In this document: positions 31,978 to 43,896 of the stretch, piece by piece
How the letters are laid out: the number at the start of each line of letters is the position of its first letter
How positions within the stretch are numbered: position 1 is the stretch's first letter
NCBI RefSeq assembly: GCF_042100115.1
Contig: NC_091272.1
Location: 6,076,001 to 6,140,000, forward strand
DNA: 64,000 nt
Direction: 5' to 3'
From: Alternaria dauci
Lineage: Eukaryota > Ascomycota > Dothideomycetes > Pleosporales > Pleosporaceae
Program-made: the position numbers and the translations under genes
The notes under the pieces: model-generated
The model's database searches: none
Told to the model about the DNA's origin: nothing
The model's input: only the letters and a program-made list of their open reading frames with translations

Positions 31978-32445
31978 CTACCTCAGCCGTCTACTCTTGT
32001 TCTCATACCCTGATACACTCGCACCAAAAGCGTTCCATTGTGCAGAGCTCCCACGCACATCCCATCTCAGGTCGAAATCATCATCGTCGCCACGAACGTT
32101 CCTCTGTTTCCATTCTTTCCATCGCTCGCGTAGCGATCTCTTTTCTCTGCTTTTAGGCGCTGGCTCTGGCTCTGCGAGGAGGGCTCTGATAGTTGATGCT
32201 GGGACACCACTTCCCTTGTCGTGTGCTTGTGGACGCGCAGCATCTTGCAACTTGGGTGACGCTCCATTTGTAATATTCCCATACTGCGGCGGCTGGCTTG
32301 AGGGCTCAGAGTCGTAGTATACTGGTGGATCTGGGTCTGCCTCAAGTGCTGCTTTTGAAGACGGAGGAGCTGCGGCATGCTCTTTAGCCTCCTTGCTGTT
32401 GTTCGAGTCCATCTGGTCACTAGCGAATACGCGTCTCTTCAGCAT
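31978..32445 (-). CDS. Small hydrophilic protein, function unknown
   Basis: Single frame, 155 aa from ATG 32445, or 144 aa from ATG 32412 (MDSNNSKEAKEH). Composition is Ser/Pro/Glu-rich. A PPVYYDSEPSSQPPQYG segment is followed by a basic helix (SLRERWKEWKQRNVRG), then acidic DDDDFDLRWDVRG and a C-terminus QWNAFGASVSGYENKS that looks like a conserved short motif. No signal peptide or membrane segment. It lies tail-to-tail with the NmrA-like gene. I do not recognise the family. Confidence 0.5.
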   Translation of the reverse strand: MLKRRVFASDQMDSNNSKEAKEHAAAPPSSKAALEADPDPPVYYDSEPSSQPPQYGNITNGASPKLQDAARPQAHDKGSGVPASTIRALLAEPEPAPKSREKRSLRERWKEWKQRNVRGDDDDFDLRWDVRGSSAQWNAFGASVSGYENKSRRLR

Positions 32446-33000
32446 GCGCGAAAGGTAAGATATGTTTTCGTTTGCAAAATGCTGACACCACGGTCTGATT
32501 GTACTAATACACTGACAACTCAGCGGTGGCGATACATGCTCCCTTTGTGCAGCAGGGCGCCTTGCCCAGATGATATCAGCCTTGGCTTACATCCGGACCC
32601 AACACGGACAGAATATAGAAAAGCCTTGTGTGAAATGGCTGTGCCGAGCACCCGAGCAGGCAAGAGAGGTATACGATGATAGGCGAGCTGCTTCGTGGCA
32701 GATTGCACGGGCCATGGTGGCCCTGGGGTCGAAGGTCACCGCCTGGCTTCCACCGTCACTCAGCACTTTGGAACTGGGGTTCGCGAGGACACGGAGCTCA
32801 AGGTTGAGGATGCGATAAGCATGGCTTTGGGGAAATGATGGTGTTGATGGCGCGCAAGAATCATGACGCCATCGGTAGACGTCAAAGCTCCTCGGGGGCG
32901 CGGGAGCTCTCCGCCACCCCTCAGCATCATCTCGAGGCCGTCGCAAAGTAATCTTTCTTCCAAATCAACATTCGCCATCCCCGCGTAAAAACGACTCCAC
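32446..33000. other. Intergenic between divergent genes
   Basis: Shared upstream region of the small hydrophilic protein (minus) and MsrB (plus). No gene is supported within. Confidence 0.45.
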
Positions 33001-33667
33001 ATGCGCTTCCCTTCCTTTCCAACACTCATCCGCGCGTTCCACACGGTCACAAACACAACGAGCGCTTTCATCCGATCGAGCCCTACCAGTACTCTCGGTC
33101 GCACCATCTACAATACACCGCAGCGCGCAGTCATCTACCGTTCGATGCCAAATATCCCCTTCTTGGGTGCTCTTTTCGGATCTTCTAGCAGTATGGCCGA
33201 CAACACAAACTACCCTGTCCAGAAGCCCGAGGGCGAGTGGCAAGCACAGCTAACGCCTGGTACGTCAACTCCAACGTTCGCATTACCATACGCTTACTGA
33301 CACAACAACAGAGCAATTCCGCATCCTCCGAAAGAAGGGCACCGAGATGCCCGGCTCCGGCACATACGACAAGCACTATCCCGACGCCGGCGTCTACAAG
33401 TGCACCGGATGCGACGCGCCTCTGTACAAAGCAAACCACAAGTTCGACTCCGGCTGCGGTTGGCCCGCCTTCTGGGATGCCGTGCCAGGCGCTGTTGGAC
33501 AGAAGCCTGACCCCGGTCTTGGCATGATGAGGACGGAGATTGTATGCAATAACTGTGGAGGTCACCTGGGACACATTTTCAAGGGCGAGAGGTTTGGCAA
33601 CCCCAAGGATGAGAGACATTGTGTGAACAGTGTTTCTATCAACTTCTCTCCAGAGGATAAGAGCTGA
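33001..33667 (+). CDS. Peptide methionine-R-sulfoxide reductase, MsrB type
   Basis: Reduces methionine-R-sulfoxide in proteins with thioredoxin. Exons 33001-33259 and 33312-33667 (52-bp intron), 204 aa. Zinc-binding CxxC pairs are CTGC and CNNC. The catalytic Cys is in DERHCVNSVSINF, with GWPAFWDAV and GGHLGHIFKGERF as core motifs. The first 50 residues are Arg/Ser/Thr-rich without acidic residues (MRFPSFPTLIRAFHTVTN), a mitochondrial presequence. Internal in-frame Met codons at MPNIPFLG and MADNTNYP, just before the domain, could start a cytosolic form. Intact. Confidence 0.92.
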
Positions 33668-33801
33668 GGAGGAATGTCCGAGGAGGAGCTAGTTATGTCG
33701 ACACGGGATGCCATACCGAGTGTATTAGTGACGATGAAATGAGAGACGAAATTCACTACTAGGCAACACCCTATATCGCCCTGTTGCTGTTTTGCTATGA
33801 A

Positions 33802-35646
33802 CTACTGCTGCTTGCAGTACTCGACTGGTCCATCGAAAGTATGCCGTCCATATGTGAAGTAGTAGATCATCGCAAAGATGACAAGACATCCAAAGATGGG
33901 GCTGGCCCAGTTCATGTCGATCGGTGCCGGGTTCGGTACAGACGGGAAGAGGATCAAAACAGCAGTAATCGAAAGGTAGCAAAGAGAGGTGAGGTTGACC
34001 GCAAGACCCCATTTGCCCAGGCTGAATCGAGAAGGTAGAAGCGGTTCGCCTCGAACGCGTTTTCTCACCAAGCAGCCGATGACGATGATGTTGGAAATGG
34101 AAAGACTAACCCCTCCTAACGAAAGCATGATGTTGAAAGCGATGGAAGAGCCAATTATGATGAGGCACAAGAGAGATGAAGACATCAGCGTAAACAACAC
34201 CGCATTCAGGGGGATATCCCATCCTTGGGGGACCTATGCAAAAGTTAATGACGAAACAAGAGTTTAGAAGAGGAGTGCCTACGTGAGAGAGCCAACCTGA
34301 GAACGGAAGTCCTTTGTCGCGGGCGAAAGACCACAATTGGCGCGAGGCGGCCGTAACCTGGTTGACCGAAGCAAACAGAAGCAGCAGACAGACAATTACT
34401 GTCAAGATGTTTGTGGCTACTATCGATTCGGTTGCGTTCATCAAGATCTGGATCCATGGCTGACCGAATGGCGTTGACATGATCGCCATAACATCATTTC
34501 CCAGTGTCGAGAAGACAGTGACAGTCATTACAAAGGCAAAAGTATAGTTGACGGCCGAGGTGGCAATCATGGCTTTCGGGATGTTGTAGGACGCTTCTTC
34601 CACTTCTTCAGCAAGATGGACAGCAAGATCGGCACTCCCTAGCGTGAGTATGGGACCAAGTACGCCGACGAGTGTAGCGAGCCCGGTGTTGCCCCAGCCA
34701 CTGGGGTCTTCAAACTTGGTCCATGTATCGTGTACGTTCGAGCGTGGGCCCATTACCCAGAGTACGACAAGGAAGGCGAAGAAACCAAAGACATGGATGA
34801 CGAGCGCAAGGCCTTCCATCAATGGAAGCTTCTTCACCAGTATGGTGTTGCCCAGGATAGAGCAGAGCACGATAGCGATTGACAGCAAGGTACCGTGCCA
34901 ACCCTGAATCGCGTAGTCTGGCATGTTCAAAGCGATCAGGCCTTGAAGCTGTTGGGCGACCGCGTAAGCAGTACCAGCCATGCCTGTTTGCCATGCAATG
35001 ACACACAACCAACCTGGAATACACCGTTAAGATCCCATAACATGCTAGTTTAAAGCCAAGTAAACGTACCGATGACATAGCTGAGGAACTTTTGATGCTG
35101 TCTTGGTGCAAATTCAGAGACCCAGTGATATTGTCCACCGGCTGTGGGGGCCCTATCAGGTTTGTGAGCAAGTGTTCATCCTGGACCAAGTTTCTACTAC
35201 ACACATCGAAACCATTTCTGCAAAGGTAAGCGTGACTGAGAACATGCCAAAGCACACTACAACAAGCATCCAGATGCCGCCAGCAGGCCCTCCATTGAAT
35301 AGGGAGATACCAATACCCCTGCAGTGAAACACATGTTAGCACGGCTCCATGATTGATGCAACGATAGCATACAGTAATGAGTACTCCCAGGTATTACCGA
35401 GAATTACAGCGAAGCCGAAGATGGACATGAACTTGAATTGCCGCTGGTGACATTGTGAGTACGTTGCAGCAACGATTGGGGGATATTTAGACGAACCCTC
35501 AGCACCTGTAACTTGCCCATGCGGTCCATATCCATCTCATCACGGTGTGTGCCATGTTTCTCGCTCACAGCATATGCGTTCGCCAGCTCGATGCTGGTAT
35601 GAAAGTCGGTGGTCGGTGAAGGACCCTTGGCAATGCTGTCGACCAT
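33802..35646 (-). CDS. APC-superfamily amino acid/GABA permease (ACT family)
   Basis: Plasma or vacuolar membrane transporter for amino acids, GABA or choline; substrate unresolved. Six exons on the minus strand: 35646-35497, 35443-35373, 35318-35205, 35152-35070, 35013-34283 and 34233-33802. They join in phase to 526 aa, and introns are 49-56 bp. The N-terminal block MGKLQVLRRQFKFMSIFGFA is the family signature before the first membrane helix. Others are NGGPAGGIWMLVVVCFGM, LTFAEM, PTAGGQYHWVSEFAPR and SADLAVHLAEEVEEASYNIP, ending in GRHTFDGPVEYCKQQ. About 12 helices. No frame breaks. Confidence 0.9.
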
Positions 35647-36932
35647 GTTTGTGCGAAAGCAATGCGCAGGATACGAAAGAAAGGGTGCGAATGGCGAGGA
35701 GAAGGAACCAAGGCTGTTGGGGTACGTTCGAATTCGATTGCACGGAGGCTTGTCATCCAATCCATAGAATGGCGGAGACTTGGTCAAATACAACTAGATG
35801 CATTGAAGCTTTACCTTTCGGAAGCAGCTGGCACACGGTAATTGGTAGGAATTGTTGAGGAGGATTAAGGTCAGGAAGATGAAGAGTAGGGTTCATGTTC
35901 ATCCCTGTAATCCATTTGCAGCCTCAAGCAGAAATTGAGACGCTTAGATATGGCTCGCACTTCGCGTATGCACAGTGCAATAAGAAGCACAGGAAACTGA
36001 AAAACTTCCGACGATCTCAGACTATATCTGCCGGCTATCTGCCAGGTGTGTGATAGCTGCGGAACTGTGCCTCTGTCGCGCATCGGGACCAAGACCCGAT
36101 ATGAGAGTTAGGTAGCAAGTGTGGTTGTGCGCCGCAAGCATCTCCGCGAAGTGGAGAGCAGTCTCAGGGGCTGCAACATGGGGCACGACAGCTTGCGCAA
36201 CGAGTGGTGGACATGATTTAGTCGTTGTGATGGTTGGAGGAATGGCGGACTGCGCCGCTGCGGGCACGGGAGCGGAAAGAGGTTTCAGGGTCTTAGCGCG
36301 AAGGGGAAGTGAAGCCGGGCCCGCGCTGGGCGAAACACGGCACGGCCGCCAAGGCGCGTGGGGGCATACGCGGCCAAACCGAACACACCTCCACCCGCAT
36401 CAAGTGCCGCTTGTGCACAGCGAACGCATGATAGTCGACGGCTCTTGTAGGCTTGTTTCTACTCTGACAGATACGAAACGTCATTGTGGAATGACCCAGG
36501 TACGTCCTAAGCAGAATTGAGTTCGCATCACAGCTCGTTTCTCGTATCTCACAATATGATCCTACGCGCCCAGACCGCGACCGCCTGTCGAGGTTTGGGT
36601 AGTGATGTCCGCGCGGGACAAAGCTTTTGTCCCTTTTTGCTGGGACACAGTCACATGGAAGCAGAACAACTTCTGCAATTCCATGCAAGAGGCCTCGGTC
36701 TGGGAAGCTATGTTCGTCAAGGATGAGCAGTGTCGTTGCATAAACTCTGCCCCAGGTTTTGTTCCTCCACTCCGGAATCCTGGGCGTGTTGGAGTGATAT
36801 GAGCGGCACAGTACCATTTCCTTCTATGCGTCTGTGCTCCATCAATCCTATGCTAGATCGCCGTGTACTGAATAAAAAACATGTGTTGCGGTCGCTGAGA
36901 GCTCTGCTCGATATGTTGATCTTACGCAACAC
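35647..36932. other. Intergenic between divergent membrane-protein genes
   Basis: A 1.3-kb shared upstream region. A 66-residue frame at 36602-36802 (from ATG 36605) has mildly protein-like composition but no start context, signal or relative, so it is not called. Confidence 0.45.
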
Positions 36933-38404
36933 ATGGCATCTACGTCGACTTCCTTACATCTTGCTAGGGCGCCAGAGAACCGCTTCGCTCGAATCACGGC
37001 AAATGATCACAGCGCAGCACTCTGGATAGCTACAATACTATCGCTCATCTACACTGTCCTAGTTCTGGCTATTCGTCTGGGGTTTACGAAATGGCGAGCG
37101 CACACCCTTGACGATGTTGTCGTTACGATTGCACATGTATGTGATATGAAGTTCATCTCCTCGGTGGCTTGATTCGGTCTAACCAGAGTGCAGCTTGTCG
37201 CTTTCACCATATGGGGATTGCTGTTTACTTCCCTTGAGAACGGCCTAGGAAAATCGTATGTACTGCTTGAGAATGCAGAAGTAACGAGAATGCAACGGGT
37301 AAGCAAAGGCCACTGCAAGGTTGAATGCGCTAAAATTTCCGGATGCCATTAGTACTTCTTCACAAGTCAAATTTTGCTATACATCGCACTTGCCTTGTCG
37401 AAATGTTCCATTCTCATACTGATTCGGGCCGTATTTACGCGAAACTCGAAAGTGTCATTTCTGGCCCTCAGTACTGTGGTCGTGGTAGTGCTATGGGGCT
37501 TCATTGGGGTCGTAGCATCCGCAGTCGCTTGTTCAGTCGAAAGCATCATACCCAGACCCAGCCACGGGTATTGTACCAGTTTAGTAAGTCTAGCGCTCTT
37601 CTCTCATACCGATTTCTTTCATGGAACCTTTCTCAACCATTGATCGTAGTGGATGTCGATGGCGGATGTGCAGTACCGGAGCAATTACAGAGAATTCGAG
37701 CTGACCGCGGTTCTTTTGTCTAGATTCCATGGCTGAAAGCGCTCAGTGCAGGCGACGTGTTCACTGAGATGGTGATCATTACTATACCGATGGTCGGCTT
37801 CCACGGCTCTCTCATGTCCAAGAAACGCAAAGCCATCGTCATGTTAGCTTTTTGTACCAGGATACCGTACGTACTAACATTTTGCGCCTTCAACTCTAAA
37901 GGATCTAAGCTGATGTTTGTCTCTCGTAGGAACATAGTGTTTGCCATCGTACACCTGATCACCTACTCCGACTTTATTAGCAGTCGTCTGCCAGCCATGA
38001 GCATCGTCCCATCCGCTGCTTGGCAAAGCGTCCTTCTCTCGTACAGCCTCATGTCCGCGACATCTCCTCTACTGAAAGGCTTTACCGAGGGATTCATGAC
38101 CGCGGGTACTTCTTTAGGATATGTTCAAGAGGGAACAACAACAGGCGGAGGGAGTGGTACGTCGGGCAGCTATGAGCTACGATCGCTCACGAGGACCAAG
38201 TCGAGGGCAAGAAGCTCCCCGTCTGATGCCGCAAATTCGCAAGTACGCGCCGCCCAGTTTCAGTGGAATACAAGGCCTAAGCCCACTGCGTCGAAAACAA
38301 AACCGAAGGACGACTTACGGCACTATAATGAGAGTGCATCTATTGCGAGTCATGATTCCCGTAGAATCATGATCAAGCGAGAATGGAAGGTCTCAGAGGA
38401 TTAA
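36933..38404 (+). CDS. Fungal rhodopsin-domain (PTH11-like) seven-helix membrane protein
   Basis: Proposed exons 36933-37136, 37194-37298, 37353-37583, 37724-37866 and 37930-38404 give 385 aa. Helices: ALWIATILSLIYTVLVLAIR, LVAFTIWGLLFTSL, ILLYIALALSKCSILILIRA, FLALSTVVVVVLWGFIGVVA, DVFTEMVIITIPMVGFHGSL, AIVMLAFCTRIPNIVFAIVH and WQSVLLSYSLMSATSPL. The WLKALSAGDVFTEM and FCTRIPNIVF blocks are family signatures. The C-terminal tail is hydrophilic, with GTSGSYELRSLTRTKS resembling the usual SYEL tail motif. The third intron may instead be two introns around a small exon (37650-37674). Role usually unknown; some relatives are surface sensors. Confidence 0.82.
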
Positions 38405-38774
38405 ACTTTCGAAATTCCTCCTTGAGTGTTATGAAGGAAGCTTATCCTCGGTTGTGTCTCTGCGCATGTCATTAATGGGGGTTATCAATCGTGGACGCCT
38501 GCGAAGGAGATTTCTGCTGGGAGCTTATGTAAGCCGAGATTACCCCGCCAAGTGGCGACGCGACAATAACGTCCGATGTGTTGAGGCCGTTGGACTTCTC
38601 ATCATCTCTTCGCCAATGAGACGGCCACACTAGTATTTTTGACGGCATGTTTCTGCTTCCGGCCGCAGATAACGGCTTTAGCATAGCGATAATGATGGCC
38701 CATTCATCTCTCAATTTCCTCCAGATCGCTCTTTTCCTGCAGCGCGGCCCTTCCTTCTTACGTCTCACAAGCTC
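38405..38774. other. Intergenic
   Basis: Promoter region of the MFS gene; nothing else seen. Confidence 0.4.
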
Positions 38775-40627
38775 ATGAAACCCGGCCACGGATCTGGCCA
38801 TGCCACATCTCAATCATTGAGTGTGAGCGTCAACGCAGCGGTACCCGATAAGAACGATGGGCATGGGAAGGCTAGAAGCGTTTCGCGTGGCTTACAAGTC
38901 GAGACCCGGGCAGATGCACCGATCCGTCACCCCAGCGACGTGGAACAAGTCACGTCTGCAGACCAGCCGGTGAAATGGAGAGAACTACCCCGAAAGGACC
39001 AACTTCTAGTGTTGATGCTAGCCCGTCTGTCGGAACCATTGACGCAAACCTCACTGGGCGCTTATCTCTACTACCAACTCCGATCCTTTGATCCATCACT
39101 ACCAGAATCTACCATCTCATACCAAGCGGGAATCATTGGTGCAGCATTCCCGGCGATGCAGTTTATGACCGCGATGCTGTGGGGCCGGTTTTCAGACTCT
39201 GAGTATGGTGGCCGGAAAAGAACCATTTATCTTGGGCTGATTGGTACAATGCTGAGCATCATTGGCTTTGGCTTTTCGCGTAACTTCGCCATGGCAGTGG
39301 CATTCAGATGCCTTGGAGGTATACTGAATGGAAATGTCGGAGTGATGAGGACTATGATCAGTGAGATCATTAAGAAGAAAAAGTACCAGAGTAGAGCATT
39401 TCTCATCTTACCGATGATCTTCAATGTTGGTGTTTTGGTCGGACCTATCTTAGGTGAGTACCACGCAACAGGATTTGCATGGTTCCGTATTAACAACAAG
39501 TAGGTGGCGTGCTTGCAGATCCCTTTGCCAGTTACCCAGCTTTGTTTGGGCCCGACTCAATGTTTGGAGGCAAACACGGCGTACAATGGATGAAGCGATA
39601 CCCTTATGCACTCCCCAACCTTATCAGTGCCGTCTTCCTATGCTTGTCATCCTTTGCCGTTCTCTTCTTCCTTGAAGAAACGAGCGACTTGTGCAAGCAT
39701 AAACCAGACCCAGGTCTCCGTGTTGGCCGATGGATACGCCGAGCTGTTCTTCGACAAAAGGCTGCATCTGACGCTGGGTACAGTGCCATTCCGGAAGATG
39801 ACTTCGAGCTACAGCCAACACCGACATCGGCACATGCAGAGGGATTTGACAATCCCGGTGAGTCAAGGAGCGTAGTTCGGCAACAGTTACCGTTTCTTCG
39901 CATATGGACACGGAACCTCATGACAACCCTATTCGCCCACGGTGTTCTCGGCATGCATGTAGGCACTTTCAATGGCCTCTGGACTCTTCATCTTTCCACA
40001 CCTCGCTTCGATCCCGCTCATCCGTATCCTCCCGGCCTAGTACCTCACGGTTTATACTTTACTGGAGGTCTGGCCATGCCTCCGTCACGTATCGGTATTG
40101 CGCTTGCCATCATTGGCGCGATCGGCATACCTTTGCAGGTTCTAGTGTACCCGAGAGTGGCGCATCATCTGGGAACAACAAAGTGTTATCGCGTCTTTCT
40201 TGCTCTCTTCCCTCTGATGTACACCATTGTTCCTTTCCTCAGCTTGGTACCCAGCTGGACTTCACCACCCAATGGTGTCAGTGGTCCTTGGATCTGGATC
40301 GCTATCACGTGCGCCTTGTTCATACAGGTACTCGCTCGCACGTTCGCGTTACCCTGCACAGCCATCCTCATCAACAACGTCAGCCCGCATCCTTCCGTGC
40401 TAGGGACTGTTCACGGTATAGGCCAGTCAGTTTCCAGCCTCACGCGGACAATCGGACCAATACTCTTCTCTTGGGTATTCGGCAAAGGACTGGACATGGG
40501 CATGATAGGTCTAGCCTGGTGGTGTATGGCTATCGTTGCTGTCGCCGGATGGTTACTAGCACAAGGTGTGCGAGAAGGAGATGGCCATGAGATACTGCTC
40601 GAAGGAGAGAAGAAGGAAAACAACTGA
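38775..40627 (+). CDS. Major facilitator superfamily transporter (ZIFL-like, YCR023C type)
   Basis: Exons 38775-39453 and 39504-40627 (50-bp intron), 600 aa. A hydrophilic N-terminus of about 70 residues leads to KWRELPRKDQLLVLMLARLS and EPLTQTSLGAYLYYQL, the first helix in this subgroup. MFS motif A is visible as GRFSDSEYGGRKRT after helix 2, and RCLGGILNGNVGVMRTMISE is the helix 4-5 block. GPILGGVLADP spans the splice. A long central loop (about residues 300-380) precedes the second six helices. Relatives are putative multidrug or organic-anion exporters; the substrate cannot be read. Intact. Confidence 0.9.
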
Positions 40628-41012
40628 TTACGTTGTTCGCTGACTTATAAGGAACACATTCCACGACGTTTCAAGAGTACGATATATACGTGGGCCGGAA
40701 TACTGAACAATTTTCTAGAAACTACCTGTTACTCAACAATAGCTGCAAACTATGAGTTTCGCTATACCCAATCCCTTGCAGGACGTTCAATTGTGAACGC
40801 CACAGCTATTCCTCCTATATATCCTCCTTCATACCCTCCTTCATATCCTTCTTTCCAATATCATCCAGCCAAACACATACCGCTTTCCCAGCGTTTCCAA
40901 AAGGCATCTCGCGTTACGATACCCTATTAACGCCATGGAGTGGTCTTGCATGAGCGCCAACAGTCATCCTGTATCCTTCTCGTGTCCACATCCATGGTGG
41001 CTTCAGCATCCA
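40628..41012. other. Intergenic
   Basis: Between two convergent genes; contains TCCTCCTTCATA-like direct repeats near 40813-40850 and otherwise nothing. Confidence 0.4.
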
Positions 41013-42795
41013 TCATCGTCGTGTATATCCCTCGATGAGCCGCTGAACCTTCGCCAGAAACACATTGGTCTCTTGTAGTTGTTCGACCCGTGGCGTTGCT
41101 TCTCTTCCCTCATGGGAATTCTTGGTTGAGGCCTTCCGCACCACCAAGGACGACAAACACTTTCTGAAGCTGCAGCCGTGTGTTCGCAACTATGCCGTTC
41201 GCGTCCGGGCTCCCATACGTCTCCAATGCAGCCATCAGGATGTTGAGCTTTCCACGCCAGTTTGCGACGTCATCCTCCAGCTCAATATCGTCTATGAACC
41301 ATCCAGCCTCATGGCTATCCGCGATCCACTTCAGTGAGCGCAAGAGGAAGACAACCTGCGATCCTTGTATGTCTTCTCAATCCGAGAGGCTGGTCTGCAG
41401 AGTCTCCATTTCCTTGTTGAAGAATTGCTTGAAATGGGGATTGGAGAAGGCCGAGACTTGTGCCTCCGGGGAATCGATACGGGAGGATGCGAAAGAACCC
41501 ATTCCTAGCTCTACTTCTTGCTTGGATGCTTTCTCGGGGTTCACTAGAGTGACCAAGGCTCGATCCCTTGGTCTGCTCATCTGCCTTGATGTCTCAGTGG
41601 GCGCATTGGCGTTAGCCACTGGAGGCGAAGGTGGAGATACAGTCGACTTGCTGTTCTCCATCGGAGGAAAGGGAATGATCACCCCTTTACTCTCAGCTGA
41701 CTTGGTGTCGTCCTTCGAAGAGGGGGGTACCGCAGGCTTCGTATCCTCCACTTGGGTCGTACACGCGACTGGTTCTATACCCGTCGCTAGTGCTGGAGAC
41801 TGCAACTCCGCAGATGTCTTCGCAGCTTCCTCGCACTGCGAGGGAGGAGCTGGTGGGGGCGCGACATCTGACCCAGGGTTCGGGATCTTGGGAGCAGACA
41901 GTGACTTTGCACTGACTTGGTCTTCCGACATCGATGCTGGCTTTGGTGGGGTCACTGTCTCGGACTTACAAGGCCGTGATGGAAGAAAACCCAGGCCTGC
42001 GAATGTGTGTGGGGCGACCGCGGTGGTGTTCGCGGGCTCGGCTGGTTGCGAGGGCGGTGGGGGTGGGGGTGGGGATATGGGCGTGATGGTAATGCTAGGG
42101 GCGACGGCGACGTGGTCTGTGGATGGGTCCGGCGCATCTTCCCTCTCTATATCTGTCGTCCACGGTTTGCTGACAGCGGCAGTCATGCTGCCCGAGGATC
42201 CGCTGACTGTCGCCGCGCCAGACTGACCGCTCACGAGACTGGACCACGTGCTAGTACCGGATGTTGACGCGGTACTATCAGACCCAGTCGAGCTTCCAAA
42301 GCTGCTGGTGCTGGCTGTCGAAAGCTTGAAGGCAATGGAAGGACATCCAAACACACCGCTGCTCATATGTTAGGCGAAGCGGGAGTCCATCGTGTCGTAT
42401 CTGCAGTCCATTTCATCCTCGTACTGCGGGAATGATAGAGCCGCGCGGGCATTGCGCCATTCTGCGACTCTGATGTAGAACTGCTCGAGCATGTATGCAT
42501 GCAGCAACGTCTTCCAGCTCGACTTACTCTTCTTGGAGCGTAAGCCTAGCGGCTTTTGCGCCACGCGCGAGCGAGGAAGGGGAGTGGTGTCCATACGGCG
42601 CAATGTCTTCATAGGGGTCTTGTTCGTTCGCACTGCCGGATGTGCCTCGCTACGAGGGGAACTGGGTCGGCGAGTGATGTGCGCTTTGTTGTCTAGCGTC
42701 TTTCTGATGATGCATTCTTTGGAGCGGCGCTTGTGGTCCGTCATGGCGGGCGCGTCGTACATGTAAATGTCGTCGGTCGAGACTGAGATGTTCAT
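41013..42795 (-). pseudogene. Ser/Pro-rich gene interrupted by TAA, TGA and a one-base slip
   Basis: Read from ATG 42795 the frame codes a basic N-terminus (DHKRRSKECIIRKTLDNK; EQFYIRVAEWRNARAALSFP) to a TAA at 42370-42372. It resumes in the same frame two codons later (MSSGVFGCPSIAFKL), runs through a long Ser/Pro/Thr-rich stretch to NPHFKQFFNKEMETLQTSL, and meets TGA at 41377-41379. It resumes again with EDIQGSQVVFLLRSLKWIAD and LEDDVANWRGKLNILMAALE to about 41107. There a C-run slip carries coding sense into another frame (EATPRVEQLQETNVFLAKVQ) ending at 41013. Conserved-looking sequence on both sides of each break argues for one gene, not three. The TGA replaces a likely Trp codon and the TAA a likely Gln codon. 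A two-gene reading split at the TAA is the main alternative. Family not identified. Confidence 0.68.
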
Positions 42796-43349
42796 CGTTC
42801 TTGTTTGCTTGGGAGAGAAGACGATGTGGTGGGTCAATCAGTGTGTGTGAGTTGTGTCGTGTCAGGTGTGTCTGTGGGCAGAAGTAGAATGCTGCGAGAC
42901 TGTCACGCCAGATATCCGGGCATTAAATGCAGAGACGAATCAGGCTACATTCAGAATGTGTCCGAGCGTATGCGGGAAATTCGGTGAGCGGTGGAGAGTC
43001 GCCTTCGAAGTGGAAGTGAATGAAAGTGAAAGGAGAGAAAAGGCTCACGGTTGGACTGACGAATATGGCAGGTACACCTCCTATTGTGACCTAGACAGGG
43101 AATTGTGTATAAGTATTAGTTTGAATTTATCTGTATGCCTGACACAGACTAATGGTTGTCATAAAGGCCACATAGAGAAATGTGAATGCTGAGCTACGAG
43201 ATGTTTTGAACCAAGAATAAACCAGGCGGATTCTCATAGCTGGTTGTCAGATAGCTCTCAGCCCTGTTAGTGCTGGCTAAAATTGGGCTTGATAAAACGT
43301 ACTTGAACGGGAAGCAAGTATCTCTATAGGTCACTAGGTATCATCTCCC
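42796..43349. other. Intergenic
   Basis: No convincing gene; short mixed frames only. Confidence 0.4.
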
Positions 43350-43511
43350 TCAGGCCGCCCAAACAAGAACCATGCATAGTCGGCGAATCTTAGATATTTT
43401 TTCAACTTTCTCGTAATCAAACGATGCAACAAGGACCCCTTTAAGCCTCTCGTCGCAATCATAGCGGATACGAGTGTTGAGAGGCATTTCGTAGTGGCCA
43501 TTGACGTCCAT
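43350..43511 (-). CDS. Possible 53-residue microprotein or last exon
   Basis: From ATG 43511, 53 codons read MDVNGHYEMPLNTRIRYDCD, then LKGVLVASFDYEKVEKISKI and a CMVLVWAA end. The frame stays open another 31 codons upstream without a Met. The composition is protein-like rather than random, and no other frame over the segment is sensible. It could be a microprotein, the 3' exon of an unfound gene, or a relic. No family recognised. Confidence 0.3.
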   Translation of the reverse strand: MDVNGHYEMPLNTRIRYDCDERLKGVLVASFDYEKVEKISKIRRLCMVLVWAA

Positions 43512-43896
43512 TCTCGAAGCTTGATTATGGACCGACGTGAGAAGTACATGCAGAACAGGGGTCAGAAGAACTGATGTGTGTCAGCCACACATATTACCAT
43601 AGCCAATCAGCTGCAAATGAATGGCTGACAGCATGATGAGGCTCAGCGAGCTTGGTTGATCGATCTGATTCAAGCTAGAATTCTGTCACTACGGTGCTGC
43701 ATCTCTTAAAAGACAACTCTGGAATTTCTACGAATAATGCTAGCAGCAAAAGACTTGCTACCCGTACCCTTTGCAAAACGCCAAATACCAAATACTGAAC
43801 AAAGGGTGCTTCCCGAGGAGACGGATCTCGGAACCTTCACTCTACACTCATTCATGCGCCAGCATACCCAGCACCCTCCAGCTTTAACAATTGTTT
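43512..43896. other. Intergenic
   Basis: Nothing recognised beyond the 3' flank of the charged protein gene. Confidence 0.4.

Noticed and set aside
36602..36802. 66-codon frame with several Cys and Trp
   Set aside because: Mildly protein-like but without signal peptide, splice partner or family; too weak to call.
41180..42226. 348-codon plus-strand frame opposite the interrupted Ser/Pro-rich gene
   Set aside because: Gly/Ser/Ala-rich shadow of a biased coding region; the minus strand carries the coherent domain sequence.
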